Counted from the first letter of the stretch, positions 17,108-27,001 are shown. The stretch: 64,000 nucleotides of DNA from Streptomyces hygroscopicus (GCA_002021875.1 CP018627.1:4588001-4652000); one strand, 5' to 3'. Numbers and translations: made by a program. The notes: generated by a model not told the origin, from the sequence alone.

Positions 17108-18751
17108 ATGCACGAAAAGACTCGCCGTGCCGTGCTCGGCACGGGCATCGCCGCCGCGGGCAGCGGTCTGCTCGCGGCCTGTGGCTCCCCCGGCCCCCAC
17201 CCCCGGGCCGCGGGCCGCGACGGTATGGACAGCAACACGATGGGCGCCCCCGCCCGGGCCGGCGCGCCCGCGGAGGACGCCCCGCCGGAGTATGTCTCCC
17301 CCCACGGGCCGGAGGTCGCCGCGACCGAACAGCGGCGGGGCCCCGGCCCGGTGCGGACGTTCCGGCTCACCGCCACCGCGACCACCCTGGACATCGGCGC
17401 CCGCAAGGTGGCGTCCTGGGCGTACGAGGACCAGGTGCCGGGCCAGGAGATCCGGGTGACCGCGGGCGACACGATCGCCCTCACCCTCGCCAACAACCTG
17501 CCGCAGCCCACCACGCTGCACTGGCACGGCATCCGGCTGCGCAACGACATGGACGGCGTCCCGGGGGTGACCCAGCGGCCGGTCAAGACCGGCGCCACCT
17601 TCGACTACCGCTTCACCGCGTACTACCCGGGCACCTACTGGGTCCATCCGCACTCGGGCGTCCAGCTCGACCGGGGGCTGTACGCACCGCTGATCGTGGA
17701 GGACCCGAAGGAGCCGCTGAAGTACGACAAGGAGTGGGTCGTCGTCCTCGACGACTGGCTCGACGGGGTGGGCGGCCGCACCCCGGACACGGAGCTCGAA
17801 CGGCTGGGCGGCGGCAAGGGCGGCCACTCCATGGGGGACGGCGGCGAACGAGCCGCCAAGGGCGCGGCCAAAGGCACGGCCGCGGGCGCCGCGAAGCGCG
17901 GCGCGGCCCGTCCCGCGGCGCCGAAGAAGGCCGCGCCCGCCGCGCCCATGGAGAGCGAGCTGCTGGGCGGCCACGCGGGCGATGTCACCTACCCCTACTA
18001 CCTGGTCAACGGCCGCACCCCGGAGTCCCCGCAGGTCTTCCGCGCCAAGCGCGGCGACCGGATCCGCATCCGCCTCATCAACGCGGGCGGCGACACCGCC
18101 TTCCGCGTCGCCCTCGGCGGCCACCGGATGACCGTCACCCACACCGACGGCTACCCCGTCGTACCGGCCAAGACGGACGCGCTGCTGCTGGGCATGGGCG
18201 AGCGCTACGACGTGCTGGTCACCGTCAAGGACGGGGTCTTCCCGCTCGCCGTCCTCGCCGAGGGCAAGGGGCGCTCCGCGATGGCGGTGCTGCGCACCCG
18301 CGGCAAGAGCCCCGTGAAGTTCCCGCGCCCCAAGGAGCTGGACGGCGAGCTGCTCACCGCGGACCGGCTGAAGGCGGCGGAGGACGTACGCCTGGCACCC
18401 AAGGAGCCCGACCGGATCATCCGGATGCGGCTCACCGGCTCGATGCGGCGCTACGACTGGGCGATCAACGGCCGGCCGTACGACCCCACGCAGCGCTATC
18501 CGGTGCGGGCCGGTGAGCGGGTGCGGATCTCCTTCATCAACGGCACCGACATGTGGCATCCGATGCATCTGCACGGCCACACCTTCGGGCTGCCGGACGG
18601 CGGCCCCCGTAAGGACACCACGATCCTGCGGCCGCACCACAAGGTGAGCGTGGATCTCGACGCCGACAATCCGGGGCTGTGGATGGTCCACTGCCACAAC
18701 GTCTACCACTCGGAGTCCGGGATGATGACCATCCTCGGTTACCAGAAGTAG
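17108..18751 (+). CDS. Multicopper oxidase (laccase-like), exported lipoprotein
   Basis: 547 aa. The N terminus has KTRR followed by a hydrophobic stretch and the lipobox LLAAC (Cys about 24), so it is exported, perhaps by Tat, and lipid-anchored. The four copper-ligand blocks are present: TLHWHG, YWVHPHSG, MWHPMHLHGH and the C-terminal HCHNVYHSESGMM with the T1/T2/T3 ligands. The Ala/Lys/Met-rich insert at about 240-285 is low-complexity. Members oxidise phenols, cuprous or other metal ions; a G-tract palindrome upstream hints at copper control. Start at 17108 chosen for the signal peptide. Confidence 0.93.
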   Translation: MHEKTRRAVLGTGIAAAGSGLLAACGSPGPHPRAAGRDGMDSNTMGAPARAGAPAEDAPPEYVSPHGPEVAATEQRRGPGPVRTFRLTATATTLDIGARKVASWAYEDQVPGQEIRVTAGDTIALTLANNLPQPTTLHWHGIRLRNDMDGVPGVTQRPVKTGATFDYRFTAYYPGTYWVHPHSGVQLDRGLYAPLIVEDPKEPLKYDKEWVVVLDDWLDGVGGRTPDTELERLGGGKGGHSMGDGGERAAKGAAKGTAAGAAKRGAARPAAPKKAAPAAPMESELLGGHAGDVTYPYYLVNGRTPESPQVFRAKRGDRIRIRLINAGGDTAFRVALGGHRMTVTHTDGYPVVPAKTDALLLGMGERYDVLVTVKDGVFPLAVLAEGKGRSAMAVLRTRGKSPVKFPRPKELDGELLTADRLKAAEDVRLAPKEPDRIIRMRLTGSMRRYDWAINGRPYDPTQRYPVRAGERVRISFINGTDMWHPMHLHGHTFGLPDGGPRKDTTILRPHHKVSVDLDADNPGLWMVHCHNVYHSESGMMTILGYQK

Positions 18752-18769
18752 CCGCGGCGTCCGGGACGG

Positions 18770-18797
18770 CCCGGCCCCCGGAGGCGAAGGGGCCGGG
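18770..18797. terminator. Hairpin terminator after the multicopper oxidase
   Basis: CCCGGCCCC (18770-18778) pairs exactly with GGGGCCGGG (18789-18797) over a 10-base loop, 19 bp after the stop codon. Confidence 0.65.
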
Positions 18798-18878
18798 CGG
18801 GGTCCGCCCCGGCGCCGCCGTCGGGCGTGAGAAGCGTGAGAAGGGAGACACCCCCGGCTATCGCGTCAGACAGACGAT

Positions 18879-18884
18879 TACACT
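18879..18884 (+). promoter_or_regulatory. -10 box of a probable leaderless nadE promoter
   Basis: TACACT ends 6 bp before the GTG at 18891 with no ribosome binding site in between. The -35 region is not recognisable. Confidence 0.5.
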
Positions 18885-18890
18885 GGGCGC

Positions 18891-20645
18891 GTGCCTCAAC
18901 TTCGCCTCGCTCTGAACCAGATCGACTCGACCGTCGGAGACCTCGACGGCAACACCGAGTCGATACTCCACTGGACCCGGCACTCCGCCGAGCAGGGCGC
19001 CCATCTGGTGGCGTTCCCCGAGATGGTGCTCACCGGCTACCCCGTCGAGGACCTGGCGCTGCGCTCGTCCTTCGTCGAGGCGTCGCGCGCGGCCCTGCAC
19101 TCACTCGCCGAGCGGCTGAACGCCGAGGGGCTGGGCGAGCTGCCGGTGGTCGTCGGCTATCTCGACCGCAGCGAGCGCGCCCGGCGCTACGGCCAGCCGG
19201 CCGGCTCACCGCAGAACGCGGGCGCCGTGCTGCACCGCGGCACGGTCGCGCTGACGTTCGCCAAGCACCATCTGCCGAACTACGGCGTCTTCGACGAGTT
19301 CCGCTACTTCGTGCCCGGCGACACCCTGCCCATGGTGCGCGTCCACGGCATCGACGTCGCGCTCGCCATCTGCGAGGACCTGTGGCAGGACGGCGGCCGG
19401 GTGCCGGCGAGCTGCTCGGCGGGGGCCGGGCTGCTGCTGTCGATCAACGCCTCGCCGTACGAGCGGGAGAAGGACGACACCCGGCTGGACCTGGTGCGCA
19501 AGCGGGCCCAGGAGGCGGGCTGCACCACCGCGTATCTGGCGATGATCGGCGGCCAGGACGAGCTGGTCTTCGACGGCGACTCGATCGTCGTGGACCGGGA
19601 CGGCGAAGTCATCGCGCGCGCCCCGCAGTTCGCCGAGGGCTGTGTGCTGCTCGACCTCGAGCTGCCCGCCGCCGACCCGGACTCCGCCCCCGAGGGGGTC
19701 GTGGACGACGGGCTGCGCATCGACCATGTCACCCTCTCCCCCGACCCGTTGCCTGGTTACCAGCCGGAGCTCGCGGGCGGCGAGGCCGAGCGGCTCGGCG
19801 GCGACGAGGAGGTCTACACGGCGCTGGTCGTGGGGCTGCGGGCCTACGCGGCGAAGAACGGCTTCCGCAGTGTGCTGATCGGGCTCTCCGGCGGGATCGA
19901 CTCCGCGCTGGTGGCCGCCCTCGCCTGTGACGCGGTCGGCGCGCAGAACGTGTACGGCGTCGCGATGCCCTCGCGCTACTCCTCCGAGCACTCCGTCGCC
20001 GACGCCACCGAGCTGGCGCGGCGCACCGGGCTCAACTTCCGCACGGTCTCGATCGCCCCGATGTTCGACGCCTATATGGACTCCCTGCAGCTCACCGGGC
20101 TGGCCGAGGAGAACCTGCAGTCGCGGCTGCGCGGCACGATGCTGATGGCGATCTCCAACCAGGAGGGCCATATCGTCCTCGCCCCGGGCAACAAGTCCGA
20201 GCTGGCGTGCGGCTACTCCACGCTCTACGGGGACTCGGTCGGCGCGTACGGCCCGATCAAGGACGTCTACAAGACCTCCGTCTTCCGCCTGGCGAAATGG
20301 CGTAACCGCGCGGCGGAAGAGCGGGGCCAGACCCCGCCCATCCCCGAGAACTCGATCACCAAGCCGCCGAGCGCCGAACTGCGCCCCGGCCAGGTCGACA
20401 CCGACTCGCTCCCCGACTACGAGGTCCTGGACCGGATCCTGGAGCTGTACGTCGACCGTGACCAGGGGCGTAAGGACATCGTGGCGGCGGGGTACGACGA
20501 TGCGCTGGTGACCCGGATCCTGCGGCTCGTGGACACCGCCGAGTACAAGCGCCGGCAGTACCCGCCGGGCACGAAGATCTCCGCGAAGGGCTTTGGCAAG
20601 GACCGCCGGCTGCCCATCACCAACCGCTGGCGCGAGCGCACCTGA
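18891..20645 (+). CDS. nadE: Glutamine-dependent NAD+ synthetase
   Basis: 584 aa. The N-terminal nitrilase-type glutaminase has the triad Glu44 (FPEMVLTGYP), Lys125 (FAKHHLPNYG) and Cys161 (ALAICEDLWQ). The C-terminal synthetase has the PP-loop LSGGIDSALVA (about 333) and the ending KISAKGFGKDRRLPI. The enzyme amidates nicotinic acid adenine dinucleotide with ammonia channelled from glutamine, the last step of NAD synthesis. The GTG start lacks a Shine-Dalgarno sequence and follows a -10 motif, so the mRNA is probably leaderless. Confidence 0.96.
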   Translation: MPQLRLALNQIDSTVGDLDGNTESILHWTRHSAEQGAHLVAFPEMVLTGYPVEDLALRSSFVEASRAALHSLAERLNAEGLGELPVVVGYLDRSERARRYGQPAGSPQNAGAVLHRGTVALTFAKHHLPNYGVFDEFRYFVPGDTLPMVRVHGIDVALAICEDLWQDGGRVPASCSAGAGLLLSINASPYEREKDDTRLDLVRKRAQEAGCTTAYLAMIGGQDELVFDGDSIVVDRDGEVIARAPQFAEGCVLLDLELPAADPDSAPEGVVDDGLRIDHVTLSPDPLPGYQPELAGGEAERLGGDEEVYTALVVGLRAYAAKNGFRSVLIGLSGGIDSALVAALACDAVGAQNVYGVAMPSRYSSEHSVADATELARRTGLNFRTVSIAPMFDAYMDSLQLTGLAEENLQSRLRGTMLMAISNQEGHIVLAPGNKSELACGYSTLYGDSVGAYGPIKDVYKTSVFRLAKWRNRAAEERGQTPPIPENSITKPPSAELRPGQVDTDSLPDYEVLDRILELYVDRDQGRKDIVAAGYDDALVTRILRLVDTAEYKRRQYPPGTKISAKGFGKDRRLPITNRWRERT

Positions 20646-20702
20646 GCCGGTGGGCGGGGCCCTGTGGGCTACGCCTGGTTCTACTGGGCGTAATGGGCGT
20701 AC

Positions 20703-21479
20703 TTACTGGGCGTCCAGGAACGCCCTGATCAGGCCCAGCCACTCAGCGGGCGCCTCCACGAACGGCAGGTGGCCCGACTCCAGCTCGACGAAGCGCGCGC
20801 CGGGGATCGCGTCCGCGACCTGGCGGTGGTGGTACGGCGTCGCCATCGTGTCCAGCGTCGTGGAGATCACCAGGGTGGGCACCCGGATCCGGCCCAGGTC
20901 CTCCCGGACGTCGACCAGGCCGACCAGTTCGACCTGGTCGATCGCGCCGGGCGGTACGGAGGCCCGGGCACCCTTGATCACCATGTCGAGCTGCTCGGGG
21001 GTCATCCGGTCCAGATACGGCGCGCCCGCGCCGATGAGCGCCGCCCAGCGGGCCGCCGCCTCCTGGTCGTCCGAGCGCAGATGGCGCAGCCATTCGTCGA
21101 CCAGGAGCCGCATCCGGGCGCTGGGGTGGGCGAAGGTCGCGGTCAGGACCAGGGCGGTGACCCGCTCCGGATGGCGGGTGGCGGCGCGCAGGGCGACCGG
21201 GCCGCCGAGGGAGTATCCGGCGATGGCGAAGGTGTCCAGACCCTCCTCGACGGCGGCGGCCACCAGCTGGTCGGCGAGGGTGTCCAGGTCCAGCGGCCCG
21301 CTCGCGCGCGGGGTGCGGCCGGAGCCGGGGTAGTCGGGGCCGACCACGCGGTGGCGCTCGGCGAGGCCGTCCAGGATCGGGCCGTAGTTTCCGTCGATGG
21401 AGCCGGTCCCGCCATGGGCGAGCAGCAGCCCGGGGCCGGTACCCCGGACGATGCGGGCCAGGGGTGAGGTGCTGGTCAT
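20703..21479 (-). CDS. Alpha/beta-hydrolase
   Basis: 258 aa. The nucleophile elbow is GYSLGG (Ser about residue 101), with the oxyanion stretch LLAHGGTGSI near the N terminus. A late Asp (STTLDTMATP) and His (SGHLPFVE) complete the triad. A short helical lid lies between. Candidate substrates are esters or lactones; nothing in the context narrows this. GAAGGAC precedes the ATG at 21479. It is convergent with nadE across 57 bp that lack an obvious hairpin. Confidence 0.88.
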   Translation of the reverse strand: MTSTSPLARIVRGTGPGLLLAHGGTGSIDGNYGPILDGLAERHRVVGPDYPGSGRTPRASGPLDLDTLADQLVAAAVEEGLDTFAIAGYSLGGPVALRAATRHPERVTALVLTATFAHPSARMRLLVDEWLRHLRSDDQEAAARWAALIGAGAPYLDRMTPEQLDMVIKGARASVPPGAIDQVELVGLVDVREDLGRIRVPTLVISTTLDTMATPYHHRQVADAIPGARFVELESGHLPFVEAPAEWLGLIRAFLDAQ

Positions 21480-21639
21480 CAGTGGTGTCCTTCGTCTCGC
21501 GGCTGAATGACCGGGACGCTAAAGCCTCACATCGGTGTCAAAGTCAAGCGGGACGGGATCCGGGGCGCCCACCCCGGCAACGTATCCAGCGGAGCGCTTA
21601 GGGGTGTGCGACGGGTCGTGACGCCTGCGGCGGGCTGCT

Positions 21640-22105
21640 CCCCTCCCCGCCCCTTCCCGAAACCGGGGCTCCGCCCCAGACCCCGGAACCGGGGCTCCGC
21701 CCCAGACCCCGTTACCAGGGGATCCGTGGCCCCGGATCCCGGGACCACGGGGTCCGGGCGGAGGTCCCCGCCACACGGCGGAGCCAATCAGCCCCTCCGG
21801 CGTTTGAGGAGCGGGGCCCAGGGGCGGAGCGCCGGCGGGGGTCTGGGGCGGAGCCCCCACCGAGACCCGGGGCGAAGCCCCCACCGGGGCCCAGGGCGAA
21901 ACCCCCACCAAGACCCGGGGCGAAGCCCCCACCGGGGTCTGGGGCGGAGCCCCAGTTTCGGGAAGGGGCGGGGAGGGGACAGATCCGCCAGACCCCCGTA
22001 GCTCAGCGGGCCCCGGGGCGAAGCCCCCGCCGGGGTCTGGGGCGAAGCCCCAGTTTCGGGAAGGGGCGGGGAGGGGAAAGGTCCGCCGGACCCCCGTAGC
22101 TCAGC
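21640..22105. repeat. GC-rich repeat field: inverted copies, five 24-bp tandem units, 74-bp direct repeats
   Basis: No gene is supported between 21480 and 22100. 21640-21684 is, with one mismatch, the reverse complement of 21934-21978. Units of 24 bp run head to tail from 21838 to 21957 (five units, each built on GGGCGRAGCCCC). A 74-bp segment (21934-22007) recurs with few changes at 22032-22105, where it runs into the stop codon of the MFS gene. Relatives of the same element occur near 11.1, 34.7 and 58.75 kb. Likely termination or nucleoid-structure repeats; function not known. Confidence 0.8.
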
Positions 22106-23306
22106 TCACCTCGGACAGGTGCGGCATCGACTCGCTGCTCGCGACGACCCGCGAGCCGCTCGCCGGGGCCCGGTCGGTCCGCCCCGCGATCAGCGCGATC
22201 GCCAGACCGATCACCGCGAGCACCGCGCCGACCAGCGTCGGGGAGGTCCAGCCCCAGCCCGCCGCGATGGCGACGCCGCCCAGCCACGCGCCACCGGCGT
22301 TGGCCAGGTTGAACGCGGAGTGGTTGGAGGCGGAGGCCAGCGTCGGGGCGTGCTGGGCCTTGTTCATCACCAGCATCTGCAGCGGGGTGGTGGTCATGAA
22401 GCCGACCGCGCCCAGCACCACGACCGACAGCAGCGCGGCCCACTTCACATGCACCGTGAAGTCGAAGGCCACGAGCGTGACCGCAAGCGCCGCCAGCGAG
22501 CCGTAGAGCGTCGGCCGCAGCGCCCGGTCGGTCAGCGGACCGGCGATCAGGGCGCCCAGTGTCATGCCGATGCCGAACAGCGCCAGCACCAGGGTGATCG
22601 TCGACTCACCGAACCCGGTGACCTCGGTCATCATCGAGGCGAGGTAGCTGTAGACGGCGAAGACCCCGGCGAAGCCGAAGACGGCGGTGAGCAGTCCCAG
22701 GATGACCTGCCGGTCGCGCAGCGCGCCGAGCTCCTGGCTCAGGCCGCCCTGCTGCTCATGGGAGACCTGCGGGACGAGCCGGGCGAGCGCGCCCATGGCG
22801 ACCACGCCGATCGCGGAGACGACAAGGAAGGTCGCGCGCCAGCCGAGGTTCTGGCCGAGCAGGGTGGCCACGGGGACGCCGACGATATTGGCGATGGTCA
22901 GCCCGAGGAACATGGTGGCGACCGCGCGGGCCCGCCGGTCCTCGGACACCAGCCGCGAGGCGACCACCGCACCGACGCCGAAGAACGCGCCGTGGGGCAG
23001 CCCGGCGAGCACCCGGCCCGCGATCAGCAGCCCGAAGTTGGGGGCGAGGGCGGAGGCGAGGTTGCCCACCGTGAAGAGCGCCATGAGCAACACGAGCATC
23101 CGCTTGCGCGGGATCCGGGAACCGAGGGCGGTCAGCAGCGGAGCGCCCACCACGACCCCGATGGCATAGGCGGAGACGAGGTATCCGGCCGTGGGTACCG
23201 AGGTGCCCAGATCGCCGGCGACATTGGGCAGCAAGCCCATCATCACGAACTCGGTAGTACCAATGCCGAAGGCGCTCACAGCAAGGGCGAGCAGGGCCAG
23301 GGGCAT
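22101..23306 (-). CDS. MFS transporter, AraJ/arabinose-efflux-permease type
   Basis: 401 aa, 12 hydrophobic segments. GLLPNVAGDLGTSVPTAGYL at the first loop and the SRIPRKRMLVL loop 2-3 motif are typical of the DHA1 group that includes AraJ and YdhP-like exporters. Start 23306 is chosen because GAAAGG precedes it and the first helix begins at once; the open frame upstream is not coding-like. The C-terminal 20 residues are a short polar tail whose last codon lies in the repeat field. Substrate unknown. Confidence 0.88.
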   Translation of the reverse strand: MPLALLALAVSAFGIGTTEFVMMGLLPNVAGDLGTSVPTAGYLVSAYAIGVVVGAPLLTALGSRIPRKRMLVLLMALFTVGNLASALAPNFGLLIAGRVLAGLPHGAFFGVGAVVASRLVSEDRRARAVATMFLGLTIANIVGVPVATLLGQNLGWRATFLVVSAIGVVAMGALARLVPQVSHEQQGGLSQELGALRDRQVILGLLTAVFGFAGVFAVYSYLASMMTEVTGFGESTITLVLALFGIGMTLGALIAGPLTDRALRPTLYGSLAALAVTLVAFDFTVHVKWAALLSVVVLGAVGFMTTTPLQMLVMNKAQHAPTLASASNHSAFNLANAGGAWLGGVAIAAGWGWTSPTLVGAVLAVIGLAIALIAGRTDRAPASGSRVVASSESMPHLSEVS

Positions 23307-23466
23307 GAGAGACCTTTCAAACGAAGGAGAAACGTGCAGAGGATGCGTATGTTCTCTAGCTGAACAAAGTCTCTCACGCCGGATGTTCCCGAGGAGATCC
23401 CCAAGATGAACAGGACGTAAGATCTCGCCGGATGGACCGTGAGCTGGGTCACCCGCCAGGGTCGAT

Positions 23467-23515
23467 CCGCCAGGGTTCACCTGGCGGTGTTCACCCGCCG
23501 GGGTTCATCCGGCGG
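23467..23515. terminator. Two consecutive hairpins upstream of the MFS gene
   Basis: 23467-23487 folds as an 8-bp stem with a 5-base loop, and 23495-23515 as a 7-bp stem. Both come from a degenerate 14-16-bp tandem motif (GGTTCAYCYGSCGG) covering about 23450-23525. They stand just after the stop of the exonuclease-fold gene that reads towards them. Confidence 0.6.
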
Positions 23516-23530
23516 GGTTCGTCCGCAGGC

Positions 23531-24556
23531 TCAGTAGTCGACCGACGCCGCCAGCGGAAGGTGATCGCTGCCGGTCTTGGGCAGCGCCCACGCCGCGACC
23601 GGATCCATGCCCCGCACCATGATCTGGTCGATCCGCGCCATCGGGAACGAGGCGGGCCAGCTGAAGCCGAAGCCGTCGCCCGCCGCGCCCTGGGCGGACC
23701 GCATCTGCGCGGTGACGGGGGCCAGCGCCCGGTCGTTCATGGTGCCGTTCAGATCGCCGAGCAGGATCACCTTGCGGAGCCGCTCCCGGGAGATGGCCTG
23801 GCCCAGCGCCTCGGCGCTGGCGTCGCGCTGCCCGGCGGTGAAGCCCGCGTTGAACTTCACCCGCACCGAGGGCAGATGGGCCACATAGACACCGACCTCA
23901 CCGCGCGGTGTGGCCACGGTGGTGCGCAGCGCCCGCGTCCAGCCCAGCTTGATGTCCACCGGCTTGGTGCCGGACAGCGGGTACTTGCTCCACAGCCCCA
24001 CCGTCCCCTGCACGGTGTGGTAGCGGTAAGTGCCCGCCAGGGCCCGCTCGTACGTGGGCACGGCCGCGCCCGTCAGCTCCTCCAGCGCCACCACATCGGC
24101 GCCCGATCCGGCCACGTCCTCGGCGGTGCCCGTCGGGTCGGCGTTCTCCGCGTTGACGTTGTGGGTGACGACGGTCAGCTCGCCGCCGCTGCCGGACTTG
24201 TCGGAGAACATCAGCCCGCCGAAGAGGTTCAGCCAGACGGCGACGGGCAGCACCAGCGCGAGCACGGCGCTCGCCGACCGCCGCACCAGGCCGAGCACCA
24301 GCAGCACTGGCAGGGCCAGGCCCAGCCACGGCAGGAAGGTCTCCAGCAGGGAGCCGAGGTTGCCCACCCGGTTGGGGATCTCGGCGTGGAAGATCATGAC
24401 CAGCGCGAGCAGGATCGCGATCGCCGCCAGCACCAGTCCGCGCCGCCAGATGCCGCGATCGTCCCGGAGCCGGTGGAGCAGGCGGCCGATCCGGGAGCCC
24501 GATCGCCCGGGCGCGTCCCCGAGCTGTCGTGTCTCCTGTGTGTACGCCTGCGTCAT
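23531..24556 (-). CDS. Membrane-anchored endonuclease/exonuclease/phosphatase-family protein
   Basis: 341 aa. Three hydrophobic segments (about 41-57, 71-90, 92-113) precede the EEP fold: VVTHNVNAENAD, VVALEELTG, a YRYHTVQGTVGLWSKYPL strand, LLGDLNGTMNDRAL and the C-terminal GSDHLPLAASV with the catalytic Asp-His. The catalytic domain should face outside. Related actinobacterial proteins are of unknown substrate (nucleic acid or phospholipid head groups). GAGGGACGG precedes the ATG at 24556. Confidence 0.87.
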   Translation of the reverse strand: MTQAYTQETRQLGDAPGRSGSRIGRLLHRLRDDRGIWRRGLVLAAIAILLALVMIFHAEIPNRVGNLGSLLETFLPWLGLALPVLLVLGLVRRSASAVLALVLPVAVWLNLFGGLMFSDKSGSGGELTVVTHNVNAENADPTGTAEDVAGSGADVVALEELTGAAVPTYERALAGTYRYHTVQGTVGLWSKYPLSGTKPVDIKLGWTRALRTTVATPRGEVGVYVAHLPSVRVKFNAGFTAGQRDASAEALGQAISRERLRKVILLGDLNGTMNDRALAPVTAQMRSAQGAAGDGFGFSWPASFPMARIDQIMVRGMDPVAAWALPKTGSDHLPLAASVDY

Positions 24557-24701
24557 TCGCCGTCCCTCACTGCCTCAACTGCCGCGCCTTGGCTACGACC
24601 CTAGGTGATGACCAGGGCTTTTCCGGACGCCCCCGGGGCGTCTCCCGTCCGAGGACGTCGGGTCGGCGGCCGGGAGTTCCACCTCCCGGCGCGGGAGGGG
24701 G

Positions 24702-24716
24702 TGTTGTGACACAACA
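24702..24716. promoter_or_regulatory. Palindrome, possible operator
   Basis: TGTTGTGACACAACA is a perfect 15-bp palindrome around a central A. It lies between the end of the TetR gene (24729) and the start of the exonuclease-fold gene (24556). No other element is visible in this 172-bp gap. Confidence 0.35.
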
Positions 24717-24728
24717 GGCACAAACCGC

Positions 24729-25337
24729 TCAGCGGCGTGGGGAGACCCCGTCCAGGACCGTGTCGACGATCCGCTCGGCCAGCCCGTCGGGGAGTTCCTT
24801 CCACTCGTGGAGCATGGCGCGGGCGAGCATTGGGCCGGTGAAGAGGTCGGCGAGCAGCTCCAGGTCCACATCGGCGCGGATCTCACCGCTCTCCCGCCCC
24901 CGCCGCAGCACGGCGCGCAGGGTCGCGCGGCGGGCCGCTATGACGTTCTCGTCGTAGGCCCGCCACAGCTCCTTGTGCGCGTGCATCTGCGTGATGACGC
25001 TGCGCAGCAGGGCGGAATTGCGCTTGGCGAGCCCGCGGCGGCGCATGAACTCCAGGACGGTGACGAGGTCGTCGCGCACCGAGACCCCGGCCGGCTCGGG
25101 GCTGGGCTCCTCCAGGGAGCGCAGCACATCGAGCATCAGCGCGTCCTTACCGGGCCAGCGGCGGTACACGGTGGCCTTACCGACGCCCGCCTCGCGGGCG
25201 ATCCCCTCGATCGACAGCCCGCCGACCGAGGCGCCCTCCTCCAGCAGCCGCAGCGCGGCCTCGATGATCGCGGCGTCGGTGGCGGGGCTGCGGGGTCGGC
25301 CGCGGAGTTTGGGCGCGGAGCTCTCCGGTGCGGTCAT
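24729..25337 (-). CDS. TetR-family repressor of the adjacent DHA2 pump
   Basis: 202 aa. The N-terminal HTH is [22 protein letters not shown] (quoted helix spans about residues 40-61). The C-terminal half resembles TetR_C domains of the AcrR type ([19 protein letters not shown]). The start codon overlaps the stop of the upstream MFS gene by 4 bp, so the repressor is the second gene of the pump operon. The operator at 26980-27001 in front of the operon is the obvious binding site, giving autoregulation. Confidence 0.9.
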   Translation of the reverse strand: MTAPESSAPKLRGRPRSPATDAAIIEAALRLLEEGASVGGLSIEGIAREAGVGKATVYRRWPGKDALMLDVLRSLEEPSPEPAGVSVRDDLVTVLEFMRRRGLAKRNSALLRSVITQMHAHKELWRAYDENVIAARRATLRAVLRRGRESGEIRADVDLELLADLFTGPMLARAMLHEWKELPDGLAERIVDTVLDGVSPRR

Positions 25338-26959
25338 CGGTCGGCCGACGCCTCCTTCCGCGGGTGCGGCCGCCCGCCGTCGGGGGCCTCGCCGGAGGCG
25401 CCCTTGCCGGGCAGGAAGGCCAGCACGACCAGCGCCCCGACGAGGGCGACGCCCGCCGAGCCGAGGGCGGTGACATGCATGGCGTGGACGAAGGCGTCCT
25501 GCGCGGGGCCCACCAGCTCCTGGCCCCTGGGCCCCAGCTTCTCGGCGACCCCCAGGGTGGCCTCGACGGACTCGCCCGCCGAGTGCCGTACGGAGTCGGG
25601 AAGTCCGGGCACGGCGGCCAGGGTGCCCCGGATGCCCTCGCGGTAGGTGGAGGAGAGCACCGAGCCGAGCACGGCGACCCCGAGCGCGCCGCCGACCTGC
25701 CGGAAGGTGTTGTTGAGCGCAGAGCCGGAGCCGGCCTTCTGGCGTGGCAGCGCCTGCATGATCGCGGTGGTCACCGGCGGCATGATATGCGCCATTCCGG
25801 CGCCCTGGGCGAAGAACAGCACCTCCAGCACGACGATCGGGGTGTCCACGCCCAGCAGCAGGAACCCCGACATGGTGGCGGCCACCAGCAGCATGCCGCC
25901 GGTGCACACCGCGCGGGCGCCGAACCGCTCGACGACCAGCCGGGCACGCGGGGCGAAGATCAACTGCGCCACGGCCAGCGGCAGGATCAGCAGCCCGGAT
26001 TCGAGCGCGCTGTAGCCGCGCACGCTCTGGGTGTAGAAGACCATGAAGAAGGTCACGCCCATGAGGGCGAAGAAGACCAGGGCGACGGCGGCGATGGCGG
26101 CGGAGAAGGCCGGGTTGCGGAAGTAGCCGATATCGATGGCCGGGTGGCGGCTGCGCTTCTCGTGCAGCACGAACAGCACCAGGACGGCGAGCCCGGCGCC
26201 GATGGAGCCCAGCACCTGGGCGTCGGTGAAGTCGGCGAGCTGGCCGCCCTTGATGATGCCGTAGACCAGCAGCACGAGCCCGACGACGGACAGCAGCACG
26301 CCCGGCGGGTCGACCCGGCCGGGCGCCGGGTCCCTGGAGTCGGGGACGAGCACCACCATCGCGATCAGTCCGACGATCACGATCGGCACGTTGACGAAGA
26401 AGACCGAACCCCACCAGAAGTGCTCCAGCAGCAGTCCGCCGGTGATCGGCCCGATGGCGATGGCCAGCCCCACCGCGGCGACCCAGATGCCGATCGCCTT
26501 GGCCTGTTCCTCGCGTTCGAAGACATTGACCAGGATGGCGAGCGTCGCGGGCATCACGAAGGCGGCGCCAAGACCCATGAGCGCCCGGAAGCCGATGAGT
26601 TCACCGGGCGAGCCGGAGAAGGCGGCGAGCACCGAGCCGGCGCCGAACACCACCATCCCGCCGAGCAGGACCTTCTTACGGCCGATCCGGTCCCCGAGGA
26701 TCCCCGCGGTGAACAGCAGCCCGGCGAAGACCAGCGTGTAGGAGTTGATCGCCCACTCGAGCTGGCTCTGGGTGGCCCCGAGTCCGGTGGGCTTGGGCGA
26801 GGCGATCGTCTTCATCGCCACGTTGAGTATCGAGTTGTCGAGGACGACGACCAGGACGCTGAACATCAGGACGACGAGGATCGCCCAGCGTCTGCGGTAG
26901 ATCGCCTCGGGGACGCCGGACCCGTCCGGGGCGCCCTGAGTGCTGGATGGGGAGGCCAT
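25334..26959 (-). CDS. DHA2-family (14-helix) MFS drug efflux pump
   Basis: 541 aa with about 14 hydrophobic segments. [16 protein letters not shown] in helix 1 (motif D1), [14 protein letters not shown] in loop 2-3 and [14 protein letters not shown] (motif C) are typical of DHA2 drug:H+ antiporters. Start 26959 follows a leaderless-type -10 (TAGCCT, 26967-26972 on the minus strand, 7 bp away). It is the first gene of an operon with a TetR repressor, with a perfect palindrome over its promoter. Exported drug unknown. Confidence 0.92.
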   Translation of the reverse strand: MASPSSTQGAPDGSGVPEAIYRRRWAILVVLMFSVLVVVLDNSILNVAMKTIASPKPTGLGATQSQLEWAINSYTLVFAGLLFTAGILGDRIGRKKVLLGGMVVFGAGSVLAAFSGSPGELIGFRALMGLGAAFVMPATLAILVNVFEREEQAKAIGIWVAAVGLAIAIGPITGGLLLEHFWWGSVFFVNVPIVIVGLIAMVVLVPDSRDPAPGRVDPPGVLLSVVGLVLLVYGIIKGGQLADFTDAQVLGSIGAGLAVLVLFVLHEKRSRHPAIDIGYFRNPAFSAAIAAVALVFFALMGVTFFMVFYTQSVRGYSALESGLLILPLAVAQLIFAPRARLVVERFGARAVCTGGMLLVAATMSGFLLLGVDTPIVVLEVLFFAQGAGMAHIMPPVTTAIMQALPRQKAGSGSALNNTFRQVGGALGVAVLGSVLSSTYREGIRGTLAAVPGLPDSVRHSAGESVEATLGVAEKLGPRGQELVGPAQDAFVHAMHVTALGSAGVALVGALVVLAFLPGKGASGEAPDGGRPHPRKEASADR

Positions 26960-26979
26960 GCCGCCCAGGCTAGGCGACT

Positions 26980-27001
26980 TACGATACGAGACCGTATCGT
27001 A
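26980..27001. promoter_or_regulatory. TetR operator
   Basis: TACGATACG, a 4-bp spacer, then CGTATCGTA: two perfect 9-bp half-sites 20 bp ahead of the pump start codon, lying between the -10 and -35 positions. Position and symmetry fit a TetR-type repressor site. Confidence 0.8.

Noticed and set aside
16650..17459. Frame of 269 codons between glnA2 and the multicopper oxidase
   Set aside because: No domain or ribosome site; it overlaps the oxidase gene in another frame.
21519..21932. Minus-strand frame with an octapeptide repeat (VGASPRVL-like)
   Set aside because: It is only the translation of the 24-bp DNA tandem units; other frames are equally open.
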